From contig CAKPYV010000013.1 in the NCBI GenBank assembly GCA_934203205.1, positions 1 through 60,049 on the forward strand: DNA of 60,049 bases. Reading direction: 5' to 3'. Positions 34,496 through 41,945 of this stretch are shown here, piece after piece. The stretch's first letter is position 1, and every line of letters begins with the position of its first letter. The notes beneath the pieces are model-generated. The model was not told the DNA's origin, made no database searches, and saw only the letters and a program-made list of their open reading frames with translations. The DNA is from an uncultured Anaerovibrio sp. (GTDB lineage Bacteria; Bacillota; Negativicutes; Selenomonadales; Selenomonadaceae). A program made the position numbers and the translations under genes.

Positions 34496-36079
34496 TCAAT
34501 CCAGCAAATCATCAGGCTTGTGTTCGCTGTCTATCCAGATAAATTCTAAGTGCACACCTTCCTGTCCTTTAAGCTTATAAAACCTAATACCGTTAATACC
34601 TACCCGCCGCAAGCGTTCCTCTGTCAGCGGCTCATATGGCTGCAGCTGGAAAACACGCTCCAGCAACCACTTTCCTAGTATATCCTGCCTATTAGCAGAC
34701 TGTATGCCTTTAAGACTGCTTTGGGTAAGGTAAGCTTGTATTTTACTCCCAGATGGTTCAAATATCAATTCAAATGTACGCTTTTCTTTAGGTGATTTAT
34801 CATCTAATTTATCCGCTCCGGTTACAAAGAAATCAGGGTGTGAATTATGAAAGTTTCTAGAATCTGGCAAAGGAATATAAACTTCTTTCTGTGGCCTATA
34901 AATCGTTTTTCCTACGTAATCAGTTAGTGTATTATCCCCTTTCTCATGCAACAGCTTCATAATCTCCTGTCTAATACTATCACGTTTATCTGCATCATAT
35001 GTTATAAAAACCTCTTCGATTTTTGAACATATTTCTTCGACAGATTTGCCATATTCATCCCTTATTTTTTTTACACGTTTTGGTCTTTCTTTTTTAGGCA
35101 ATTTTGAACCACCAAAGAAATTATTGAAACCAGAACATTTTTCCACCTTGATTTTCCACGCATAGGACTCAGATATTTTATCTTTCAGCAATTCCTTTTC
35201 CTTTTTGGGTGCTTCCATGCCATAGATCTGATTGGCAATGCCAGCAAAAATAGCATAGGCATCCTCAGCATACCGCACATCCCATTCATCTTCCATAACA
35301 TAATTGCTGAAATTCATGGATAGCTGGTGGTCGGAAGAAGAAAATCTATATTGGTGTCTGCCATCTGTAAATTTGAAATTGGTGGGTGTTCTGACACTTA
35401 CACACCCCTCTACAGACAAATTATCAATATCTATTTTTGTGTAGCTGGTTTCCCCTACCCGCAGACAGGGCTGCTTGTCCTCTGTCAGCAGTGGCATAAT
35501 AAAATGATATACTGCCTCCACATCATCATTATCCGTATCTATCTTGAATCCCTTCAGATTCTCTTCTGATGATTCAATACGGGCATTTCTCACATCAGAG
35601 ATATTCTCCGCCAGCTTCATATACAAATCATGATTTACTCTATCTATTTCCTGCTTATTTTTCAGCCCCTGAGCATTACTCCGCATCTGCTCCAGCAGTT
35701 CCGACCATTCATCACGATTGGCCTTGAATTGGGCAACTTTTTGTCCACTGGATCCTCTTTCCTGAAATACCTTTAGACCAACCAAATATTTTTTTATGTC
35801 ACCAGAAGCTGTCTTTAGCTGCAGAGCAGCATCAAAAGATGTATTATTAATATCCTCTGCCGTAGCACCAAATACCCGCTGAAATACCGTTTCCTGATAT
35901 TTGGAATTAACTACCGGGATAGGTATATCCCCATCCTGATTTTGATTATCCTCAGATTGACCAGGTATTTCTTCATTTTTGCCGCCCTCTTTTTGGGTAA
36001 ACATCTTGGAAAGGCTGGCAAAAGCCAAAATCATTTTCTTATATTCCTGACGCTGTTCCTCTGGCAAATCCTTCCACAT
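34496..36079 (-). CDS. Large protein with a C-terminal B3-like restriction-enzyme recognition domain
   Basis: 527-aa protein, first in the defence island. The N-terminal two-thirds is unassigned; it has a charged, Q/N-rich linker near 30-55 and no visible nuclease motif (no PLD HxK, no PD-(D/E)XK). The C-terminal part (~400-520) resembles the effector or DNA-binding domain at the C-terminus of NgoFVII/BfiI-type restriction enzymes: EVYIPLPDSRNFHNSHPDFF, then ILGKWLLERVFQLQPYEPLT and INGIRFYKL. That domain is related to plant B3 DNA-binding domains. It could be the target-recognition subunit of the neighbouring system. The family call is from memory of the motif order and is moderate. Confidence 0.6.
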   Translation of the reverse strand: MWKDLPEEQRQEYKKMILAFASLSKMFTQKEGGKNEEIPGQSEDNQNQDGDIPIPVVNSKYQETVFQRVFGATAEDINNTSFDAALQLKTASGDIKKYLVGLKVFQERGSSGQKVAQFKANRDEWSELLEQMRSNAQGLKNKQEIDRVNHDLYMKLAENISDVRNARIESSEENLKGFKIDTDNDDVEAVYHFIMPLLTEDKQPCLRVGETSYTKIDIDNLSVEGCVSVRTPTNFKFTDGRHQYRFSSSDHQLSMNFSNYVMEDEWDVRYAEDAYAIFAGIANQIYGMEAPKKEKELLKDKISESYAWKIKVEKCSGFNNFFGGSKLPKKERPKRVKKIRDEYGKSVEEICSKIEEVFITYDADKRDSIRQEIMKLLHEKGDNTLTDYVGKTIYRPQKEVYIPLPDSRNFHNSHPDFFVTGADKLDDKSPKEKRTFELIFEPSGSKIQAYLTQSSLKGIQSANRQDILGKWLLERVFQLQPYEPLTEERLRRVGINGIRFYKLKGQEGVHLEFIWIDSEHKPDDLLD

Positions 36080-36243
36080 ACCTTTTCCCTCGCTTTCAAA
36101 TCTGTTCGCTGTTCTCTATATTCGCCACAAAGTTTTTATTTCCTGCCAAAAATAAAACTTCTACAAAAAAATTATACTCTTTTATGGCTTTATAATATTA
36201 ATAATATATATTAAAAATTAAAATTATATTTAGTATTGCCTAC

Positions 36244-36272
36244 TTCCATTTCATATTATTGCATAGTATAAT
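36244..36272 (+). promoter_or_regulatory. Candidate promoter of the structured-leader/replication module
   Basis: -35 TTCCAT (36244-36249), 17-nt spacer, -10 TATAAT (36267-36272). The predicted start near 36280 is about 45 nt before the structured element, so that element would be transcribed in the 5' leader. Confidence 0.5.
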
Positions 36273-36325
36273 GAATCACATAGGCAGGAGTTATACAAAT
36301 TGTTATATCATCCGGATAATTTTAT

Positions 36326-36463
36326 GACGAGGTGTCCGATATCCCCCACCTCTATAGATATCGAGATATTGTGCCAATAACAAGGTTGAGCTGATATTTA
36401 ACCCTCGTCGAAACCCCATTGAAAGAAAATGCAAAGGCATTTTCTTTGAACAATGTAGGGGTT
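36326..36463 (+). ncRNA. Candidate structured leader RNA, copy 2
   Basis: 138-nt element homologous to copy 1 at 8022-8150. The outer stem is GACGAGG (36326-36332) with CCTCGTC (36403-36409). It encloses CGATATC (36337-36343)/GATATCG (36357-36363), TTGT/ACAA, and GGTT/AACC hairpins. A final hairpin has base AACCCC (36412-36417) with GGGGTT (36458-36463) and tip AAAGAAAATGC/GCATTTTCTTT. The end lies 61 nt before the start codon of the winged-helix-like gene. Compensatory differences from copy 1 support an RNA structure. The class is unknown to me. Confidence 0.6.
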
Positions 36464-36524
36464 ATGACAATCCCTTTCGTGTAACTTCCTGTCTAAACAT
36501 TTTTTAGGAGGGATTTTTTTAGAA

Positions 36525-36794
36525 ATGGTAAAAGCAAGTACAATGGATCTTCTCAGGGAAATCTGCCGTTTAGGTCAGGGCGAAATTCCAGAGCACAAAC
36601 TTCTTCACAATCTGGATATTTCCCACGGTTATTTTTGCAAGCTGCGGAAGCAGTTGACAGATGCAGGACGACTTCTAGTAACACACCCCAACCGCAAGGC
36701 ACATTATAATGTGAGGTTAGAATGGACGAATGAGCTTTTTGATAGCTGGAGCGATGATGTGGATATCTCCTATAGGCAATGTCAGACAGCCTAA
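36525..36794 (+). CDS. Small putative winged-helix DNA-binding protein
   Basis: 89-aa protein that I cannot place in a named family. Residues ~5-65 look like a winged helix: LLREICRLGQGEIPEHKLLH, then ISHGYFCKLRKQLTDAGRLL as the probable recognition helix, then a beta wing. It is likely a regulator of the replication module that follows. It precedes the DnaC-like gene by about 65 nt. AGGAGG is present, but at the long spacing of about 13 nt from the ATG. Its leader carries the structured element. Confidence 0.65.
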   Translation: MVKASTMDLLREICRLGQGEIPEHKLLHNLDISHGYFCKLRKQLTDAGRLLVTHPNRKAHYNVRLEWTNELFDSWSDDVDISYRQCQTA

Positions 36795-36861
36795 ATTTTT
36801 TTGCATTACAGTTGAGTCAGTTTAATTTTATGAAATGTTGTATATGTTAGGAGGATATTAC

Positions 36862-37929
36862 ATGAATGGTTATACCAACACCCCTATAGATAGAATCTCA
36901 AACTTCCCAAACATTGATTATGAGGCCATATCAATGGCATATAATTTGGCAATCGACCTGCCTCTTGATGCCCCTCTTACCCAGGAGCAAATTGCTTCTC
37001 TGCCCCTTACCGAGGAAGAAAAAGAAATGTGTAGCAACATTCACTGGCGCAATCTAGCCAATTTACTTCATTTGGAAGAACGCTACCGCCATATATCCAT
37101 CAGCATTATGCACAAATCCCAGAAATACAGCGATGAAAAAGCCAAAGCACATAAGGAAGAAATGGACTATGAACTTCGGGGAGAAATCAGCCCTGCCAAA
37201 GCCATAGAGCTTGCTAAACAAAAGCATACAAAACAGCTTATTGAGGAACAGGAAAATATTTCCAGAGAAAAAATCCGTCGCCAGTATGAAAATAAAAATA
37301 ATCTTACAGAAGCTGGTCTGCCCACTATGTTCCATAACTGCACCATTGATTATATTAACCAGCAGGGGATTCCAGAACAGCTTGAATATGTACATTATCG
37401 TGTAGCCAGCTTTATCAACAATTTGGAAAATTGTATCAAAGATGGTCATGGTCTGATTATTACCGGCCCATGTGGCACATTAAAAACCTCATATGCAGCT
37501 GCTATTCTTCTTGCCTGCTTCAAAGCCGGCATCAATGGCAGACTTGAATTAGTTATGAGCCTTTATGACGAGCTGGTGATGTTAGAACGTGACAACAAGC
37601 CTGCCTATACCCAGCGTATGCAGGTTCTCTGTCAGGTATCTGTACTTGTACTGGATGATTTGGGAGCAGAGGGAAATAGACCGGATTATGTAAAATCCAA
37701 GCTGGAACAGATTGTTTTCCGTCGTCATGCCAACAATAAGACCACGATTGTTACCACCAACAAGAACTGCCAAGAACTAAAATATATGTATTCTGAACGC
37801 ATTATGGACAGATTGACAGCCAAATGCCTTGTCTTGGAAACCAAAGGGCCAAGCCAGCGCAGACGGTATCTAAATGCTTTGTCTACATTCAAGAAAGAAA
37901 CAACAGCTATCAGCAAGGAGGTTGCATAA
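36862..37929 (+). CDS. DnaC/IstB-like helicase-loader ATPase
   Basis: 355-aa AAA+ ATPase. The N-terminal half (~1-190) is charged and partly coiled. The ATPase core has Walker A LIITGPCGTLKTSYAAA near 205 (an unusual leucine replaces the glycine before the lysine), Walker B VLVLDDLGAEG near 270 and sensor 1 TIVTTNK near 298. Such proteins load the replicative helicase at plasmid, phage or ICE origins. ATG 36862 has AGGAGG 7 nt upstream and is preferred over the ATG at 36835. Its stop overlaps the next gene's start (TAATG). Confidence 0.85.
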   Translation: MNGYTNTPIDRISNFPNIDYEAISMAYNLAIDLPLDAPLTQEQIASLPLTEEEKEMCSNIHWRNLANLLHLEERYRHISISIMHKSQKYSDEKAKAHKEEMDYELRGEISPAKAIELAKQKHTKQLIEEQENISREKIRRQYENKNNLTEAGLPTMFHNCTIDYINQQGIPEQLEYVHYRVASFINNLENCIKDGHGLIITGPCGTLKTSYAAAILLACFKAGINGRLELVMSLYDELVMLERDNKPAYTQRMQVLCQVSVLVLDDLGAEGNRPDYVKSKLEQIVFRRHANNKTTIVTTNKNCQELKYMYSERIMDRLTAKCLVLETKGPSQRRRYLNALSTFKKETTAISKEVA

Positions 37930-39068
37930 TGAGCAAGATATCTTATATCAATCAGATGAATGCATTCTTGGAAAGGCGGGAAGTTGATTGCCTCCCCCCT
38001 AGTGCCGTTTTGATATATCTTGTATTATTCAAGGAATTTAATAAGACCAAATGGAAATATGAGTGGCTTACACTCCCTACGCGAAAACTGATCTGCCTCA
38101 TAGGCAACAATTCTGCCAGCTTTCTCTACAGCCACCGCCGTATTCTTATTGAGCTGGAATATATTCAGATACGGCAATCAGGAAGCCTCCGCAACAGACT
38201 TACAGAATATCGTTTAGTACCATTGTACGATATTGGAACCTCTAATAACTCCCAAAATGACGAAGAAATTTATACTGATGACGAGATTCCCCAGTATGAG
38301 GGTGTTCCTGCTGACGGAACGCAACACGGAACGCAACACGGAACGCATTACGGAACACATCACGGAACACATCACGGAACACATCACGGAACACCTGACG
38401 ATTTACCAACCGAGAGTGTTCCGTCACAAGGAACGCATCACGGAACACATCGCGGAACGCATCACGGAACGCATCACGGAACACCTGCTGATTCCCAAAA
38501 TAACACTGTTCCGTCTAGTGTTCCGTCACAAGGAACACATCACGGAACGCATTACGGAACGCATCACGGAACACCTACAGCCTCTCAGCCCTTGTGCCCC
38601 AAGGCCTCCCAGGCGCCTAAGAATAAGATAGAAGAAAAAGATAAAAACCTTTCTGGTAGTATACCTCAGTACGAAGGTATACAGAGTCCTGAGATAAACC
38701 AGCAGGAAGAAGCTCAACCTAGAATACCCAAACCTCCTACAGAAGAAGAATTTCATCTCTGCTTTGACACCTACAATGTGTGCCTCAACAGAGAACCAAC
38801 CTATGATGAAAAAATGAAGCTGGTGGAGCTGGTTAGGAAGTACAGTGCAAAGAATGTACTGGAAGCTCTTAACCACCTCTATGAAAAAGCCTTGAATGAA
38901 TCACCAGAGATTATTGTTACTTCTCACAAGAGAGGCAAGCCTGATTCTCTCAAGATTACCTTGGAAACTTGTGAGAAACTTCTCTGGCAACGGAAGATGG
39001 GCTTGGATAAGCCTATGCCCCGCCGTACCGAACCGGTAAAGGGCTGGGAAGATTTCCGACCAGCGTGA
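37929..39068 (+). CDS. Replication initiator-like protein with internal repeat tract
   Basis: 379-aa protein. Residues ~1-100 look like the winged-helix domain of phage and plasmid replisome organisers (PPSAVLIYLVLFKEFNKTKW, then YSHRRILIELEYIQIR). Residues ~130-220 are three blocks of the tetrapeptide GTHH and variants, encoded by 12-bp iteron-like repeats. The C-terminus (~255-375) is a DnaD-like helical region (EEEFHLCFDTYNV). It starts at ATG 37929 with AGGAGG 7 nt upstream, overlapping the DnaC-like gene stop. The order and content suggest the initiator of a plasmid- or ICE-like replicon with its origin inside the gene; that role is an inference. Confidence 0.7.
   Translation: MSKISYINQMNAFLERREVDCLPPSAVLIYLVLFKEFNKTKWKYEWLTLPTRKLICLIGNNSASFLYSHRRILIELEYIQIRQSGSLRNRLTEYRLVPLYDIGTSNNSQNDEEIYTDDEIPQYEGVPADGTQHGTQHGTHYGTHHGTHHGTHHGTPDDLPTESVPSQGTHHGTHRGTHHGTHHGTPADSQNNTVPSSVPSQGTHHGTHYGTHHGTPTASQPLCPKASQAPKNKIEEKDKNLSGSIPQYEGIQSPEINQQEEAQPRIPKPPTEEEFHLCFDTYNVCLNREPTYDEKMKLVELVRKYSAKNVLEALNHLYEKALNESPEIIVTSHKRGKPDSLKITLETCEKLLWQRKMGLDKPMPRRTEPVKGWEDFRPA
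38316..38579 (+). repeat. Sixteen iteron-like 12-bp direct repeats in three blocks
   Basis: Units of the form GGAAC(G/A)CATCAC occur as 7 copies (38316-38399), 5 copies (38430-38489) and 4 copies (38532-38579). Each block is preceded by an inverted half-unit such as GTGTTCC, so block starts form GTGTTCC-N7-GGAACAC-type palindromes. Most variation is at codon third positions, which leaves the peptide GTHH largely unchanged. Confidence 0.85.
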
Positions 39069-39173
39069 TTCAGCCCCCTTATAGGACATTCTATTTTTCA
39101 TAGCTTTTTCTCATTTCTTGAATAACTTTAGGTATTTTCTCCAAAACTCATAAAAACATTTTGCAAATTACTA

Positions 39174-39202
39174 TTGCCTATGACATGTCATGGACGTATC
39201 AT
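39174..39202 (+). promoter_or_regulatory. Promoter with palindromic operator for the DUF1659/DUF2922 genes
   Basis: -35 TTGCCT (39174-39179), 17-nt spacer, -10 TATCAT (39197-39202). The perfect 12-bp palindrome ATGACATGTCAT (39180-39191) lies inside the spacer, an ideal place for a repressor or a MerR-type activator. It lies about 55 nt before the first DUF1659 gene. Confidence 0.55.
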
Positions 39203-39255
39203 AAGGTTGTAGCCAAGAGCAGGGCTAACAAAAACAAGGAAAGGAGATATGTCAA

Positions 39256-39471
39256 ATGGCAAAGGAGATTGCAGCTTCTACTATGAAGCTGAAGCTGGTC
39301 AGTGGCAAGGATGCCAAGGATAACCCAAAGTATTCTTCCCGCAGTTTCAACAACATCAACACCCAGCTGTCTGATGAAGATATGTTGTCTGTAGGCACCG
39401 CTATGGCAAACCTGCAGACCATGCCCCTGGGGCAGGTTCTTCGTACAGATACTGCGGTGCTGGATGCCTAA
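39256..39471 (+). CDS. DUF1659 family protein, copy 1
   Basis: 71-aa protein of the DUF1659 family, function unknown. It matches the family by TMKLKLVSGKDAKDNPKYSSR, FNNINTQLSDEDMLSVGTAM and LQTMPLGQVLRTDT. Length is typical. An AAAGGAG is well placed upstream. It is first in a four-gene alternation DUF1659-DUF2922-DUF1659-DUF2922 followed by yvrJ, and it shares little sequence with the second copy outside the family core, so the pairs are not a recent duplication. Confidence 0.85.
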   Translation: MAKEIAASTMKLKLVSGKDAKDNPKYSSRSFNNINTQLSDEDMLSVGTAMANLQTMPLGQVLRTDTAVLDA

Positions 39472-39522
39472 GTTACTGACTAGGCACAGCCAATCCATTT
39501 TTTAACGAAAGGAGGAATTTTC

Positions 39523-39747
39523 ATGTCAGCAGACCTTCATCTGGTATTTTCCCGGGACAAGTCCAGTCGCACCCTCACCATTACCGAGCCAAACCCAAAC
39601 CTGACCAAGGCCAAGGTTTTAAAGGCTATGGAGAACATGGTTGCCCACAAGGCTATTCTTGCTAACAAGCAGGTTGTGGATGGTGTCAAGACCGCTTATC
39701 TCAGCGAAGTAATTGTTACTGAACTGAATGATGAGCAGGTTGCCTAA
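39523..39747 (+). CDS. DUF2922 family protein, copy 1
   Basis: 74-aa protein of the DUF2922 family, function unknown. Family features are DLHLVFSRDKSSRTLTITEP, LTKAKVLKAMENMVAHKAI and the closing VKTAYLSEVIVTEL. In Firmicutes DUF2922 and DUF1659 genes are typically neighbours and near yvrJ. An AAAGGAGG lies just upstream of the ATG. Confidence 0.88.
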   Translation: MSADLHLVFSRDKSSRTLTITEPNPNLTKAKVLKAMENMVAHKAILANKQVVDGVKTAYLSEVIVTELNDEQVA

Positions 39748-39777
39748 GATTAGTTGTTTTTTGAAAGGAGAATGTTT

Positions 39778-39999
39778 ATGGTAAATCGTACCGTTGTGTC
39801 CTCTGCCCTGAAAATTGGTTTTGATACAGAGGAGGTAAAAAACGGCCAGCCAGTTATTGATTTTAAGACTATCTCTAACATGAACGGCTTGGCCAGCGAT
39901 GAAGATTTTCAGGCGGTAGCCGGGGAGCTTTCCCCTCTCTACAAGAAAGCCCCTGATATTTTTTATCGCGTAGATACGGTAGCTTTGGAAGCTGCCTGA
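39778..39999 (+). CDS. DUF1659 family protein, copy 2
   Basis: 73-aa protein with the DUF1659 pattern (VSSALKIGFDTEEVKNGQPV, FKTISNMNGLASDEDFQAVA, YRVDTVAL). ATG 39778 is 7 nt after AAAGGAG; the ATG at 39772 is too close to the ribosome binding site. It follows the first DUF2922 gene by about 30 nt. Confidence 0.75.
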   Translation: MVNRTVVSSALKIGFDTEEVKNGQPVIDFKTISNMNGLASDEDFQAVAGELSPLYKKAPDIFYRVDTVALEAA

Positions 40000-40023
40000 T
40001 AGGGATAGGAAAGGAGGAACAGT

Positions 40024-40251
40024 ATGACTAGCAATCGCAAACTCAATATGGTCTTTACCCGTGGCAATACCACCAAGACCATTTCCCTTGCCAACCCAAG
40101 GCAGGATATTACCGGTGCAGAGGTGCACAGTGTGATGAAGGATATTGTCGCCAAGGAGGTTTTCTCCTATGACGATGAAGCCGGCAAGCTGGATGGCATT
40201 AAGAAAGCCTATATCCGTGACACTGTTGTAACCGAACTGCCAGAGGCCTAA
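40024..40251 (+). CDS. DUF2922 family protein, copy 2
   Basis: 75-aa DUF2922 protein (KLNMVFTRGNTTKTISLANP, ITGAEVHSVMKDIVAKEVF, IKKAYIRDTVVTEL). It resembles copy 1 in the core but is clearly diverged. AAAGGAGG precedes it by a few nucleotides. It closes the second DUF1659-DUF2922 pair. Confidence 0.88.
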   Translation: MTSNRKLNMVFTRGNTTKTISLANPRQDITGAEVHSVMKDIVAKEVFSYDDEAGKLDGIKKAYIRDTVVTELPEA

Positions 40252-40388
40252 AGGCCATACAAACAGGCAAGGAAATCTCCCCGCCCAGTGGCGATGGGAT
40301 TTTCTACAAGACCTGATTGCATCAACCTGATTTGCTACTACCCCAGTAGCGAAACCTTAGTCGATTTTAAATTTAGTATTAAAGCACA

Positions 40389-40457
40389 GTCAAAAACATG
40401 GGCTGCCGCCAGTGTGATATGATAACCACACCAAAGCGGCGGCCCATTGTTTTTGAC
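40389..40457 (+). promoter_or_regulatory. Long hairpin in front of yvrJ
   Basis: GTCAAAAAC (40389-40397) pairs with GTTTTTGAC (40449-40457), continuing through ATGGGC-GCCCAT, one G-U pair and GCCGC-GCGGC, with one bulged T. The loop itself can form GTGTG/CACAC. The yvrJ ribosome binding site follows 3 nt later. It may limit transcription or expose the site only under some condition. Confidence 0.55.
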
Positions 40458-40470
40458 AGAAAGGAGTCAT

Positions 40471-40638
40471 ATGGACGATACACTTCTCAAAGCTATCTCT
40501 ACCACAGGCTTCCCCATCGCCGTGTCCTGTTATCTGCTGGTAAAGCTCCAGACCACCCTAGAGCGATTCTCCACCAGATTAGACGACCTGATTGTGGAAC
40601 TGCGAAAGGGATACTATACAGCCACAGTTCAACCATAA
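40471..40638 (+). CDS. yvrJ: YvrJ family protein
   Basis: 55-aa membrane-associated small protein of the YvrJ family, function unknown. The segment TGFPIAVSCYLLVKLQTTLE matches the family's GFP-hydrophobic-YLL pattern and would form one membrane helix, followed by an amphipathic helix. A frame opening at 40447 exists, but ATG 40471 has AAAGGAG 4-5 nt upstream. In Firmicutes yvrJ commonly accompanies DUF1659 and DUF2922 genes. A terminator follows. Confidence 0.85.
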   Translation: MDDTLLKAISTTGFPIAVSCYLLVKLQTTLERFSTRLDDLIVELRKGYYTATVQP

Positions 40639-40674
40639 ATACAATAAATTGCCGATAGTGGCCACAGAGCCATT

Positions 40675-40723
40675 GCCTACCGACTGAGAATTTCTAGTGT
40701 TCTCGTTGTCGGTAGGCTTTTTT
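40675..40723 (+). terminator. Terminator of the DUF1659-DUF2922-yvrJ unit
   Basis: Stem GCCTACCGAC (40675-40684) plus AGAA with TTCT plus GTCGGTAGGC (40708-40717), followed by TTTTTT. Confidence 0.92.
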
Positions 40724-40826
40724 ATGCCTTTAAATAATGTTAATATTTTTTCACTGTTCGATTGTATGTTTTCTGTAAATATGATAAAATATACCTACAA
40801 ACATAATTTCTGAAAGAGGTGAGAAA

Positions 40827-41945
40827 ATGAAGTACGCAAAGGGTTTCAAGTTTAGAATATATCCAAATGCAGAGCAACAAAAAATAATAAATCAGACATT
40901 GGGATGTGCACGCTTTGTGTATAATCATTTTCTTGCTGTCAGACGGGATAACTGGCAGGAAAAGCATGAGTCTGTGACATATGTAAAGTCTAGTCGTATG
41001 CTGACAGAGCTGAAATGCAATCCAGATTTCGTATGGTTGAAATCTGTTGACAGTATGGCTTTGCAGGAAGCTCTGAGAAATTTGGACAGGGCATTTCAGA
41101 ATTTCTTTAAGAAGCAGTCAGGTTATCCCAAATTCAAGTCTAAGCACAGCCATAGCCAATCTTATCGTACTAGAAATCAGTCCGGCGGTATTCGTATCAT
41201 TGATGGCAATATCAAGCTCCCCAGAATCGGCATAGTGAAAACCAAGCTATCAAGAGAATTTGAGGGGCGCATCCTAAATGCCACTGTCAGCCGTACCGCA
41301 TCGGGAAAATACTTTGTTTCATTGTGCGTAGAAATGGATATTGAATTGTTGCTGGGCCAAAACAGTGGCCAGCAGATTGGCATTGATGTTGGTATAAAAG
41401 ACTTCTGTTCCGATGACCAAGGAAATACCGTAGCCAATCCACGCATTTTGAAAGGAATGGAGAAAAAGCTAAAGCATTTACAGAGAAGCCTGTCAAGAAA
41501 GGCCAAGGGCAGTAATAACCGCAACAAGGCTAGAATTAAGATGGCCAGATTACAAGAAAGGATAGCCAATATCCGCAGGGATTTCCTGCATAAGGAATCA
41601 ACTAAGCTTGTAAGGGAAAATCAGCTAATTGCGGTAGAAAACCTAAAGATTAAAAATATGTTGAGAAACCACAAACTGGCCAAGGCCATATCTGATGTAA
41701 GCTGGGCTGAATTTTTCCGTATGCTGGAATACAAGGCCAAGCTCTATGGCTGTGATTTGGTAAAGGTAGACACATTCTATCCGTCAAGCCAGACCTGTTC
41801 CTGCTGTGGCTATCAAAACACGGCTACAAAGAATCTTGGTATTCGTAAATGGACTTGTCCACAGTGTCATACCTACCATGACAGGGATGTAAACGCCGCT
41901 AGGAATATTCTGAGCAAAGCCTTGGAAATGCAGAAATCAGCGTAA
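40827..41945 (+). CDS. tnpB: RNA-guided endonuclease TnpB
   Basis: 372-aa RuvC-type nuclease of IS200/IS605 elements that uses an RNA from the element's right end to cut target DNA. The three RuvC motifs appear intact: GIDVGIK (D, near 187), AVENLKI (E, near 270) and HDRDVNAARNI (D, near 352). The zinc ribbon CSCCGYQ ... WTCPQCHTYH (~327-350) is complete. The N-terminus KGFKFRIYPNAEQQ is typical. It is probably active. Confidence 0.93.
   Translation: MKYAKGFKFRIYPNAEQQKIINQTLGCARFVYNHFLAVRRDNWQEKHESVTYVKSSRMLTELKCNPDFVWLKSVDSMALQEALRNLDRAFQNFFKKQSGYPKFKSKHSHSQSYRTRNQSGGIRIIDGNIKLPRIGIVKTKLSREFEGRILNATVSRTASGKYFVSLCVEMDIELLLGQNSGQQIGIDVGIKDFCSDDQGNTVANPRILKGMEKKLKHLQRSLSRKAKGSNNRNKARIKMARLQERIANIRRDFLHKESTKLVRENQLIAVENLKIKNMLRNHKLAKAISDVSWAEFFRMLEYKAKLYGCDLVKVDTFYPSSQTCSCCGYQNTATKNLGIRKWTCPQCHTYHDRDVNAARNILSKALEMQKSA

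Noticed and set aside
24836..36079. BREX, DISARM or Dnd/phosphorothioation locus
   Set aside because: There is no PglZ, BrxC, DrmA/B or DndCDE-type protein. The set fits the GHKL-Z1-DUF4420-AIPR group instead.
38242..38484. Repeat protein (FRDAFRDVF) on the minus strand over the repeats
   Set aside because: It is a frame created by the 12-bp repeats themselves, without a ribosome binding site and opposite the initiator gene.
38316..38579. CRISPR-like array
   Set aside because: The units are 12 bp with no unique spacers, and they lie in frame within a protein-coding gene. They fit iterons or a coding repeat, not CRISPR.
36525..40638. Prophage
   Set aside because: No capsid, terminase, portal, tail, lysis or integrase gene is present; only replication-type and small unknown genes.
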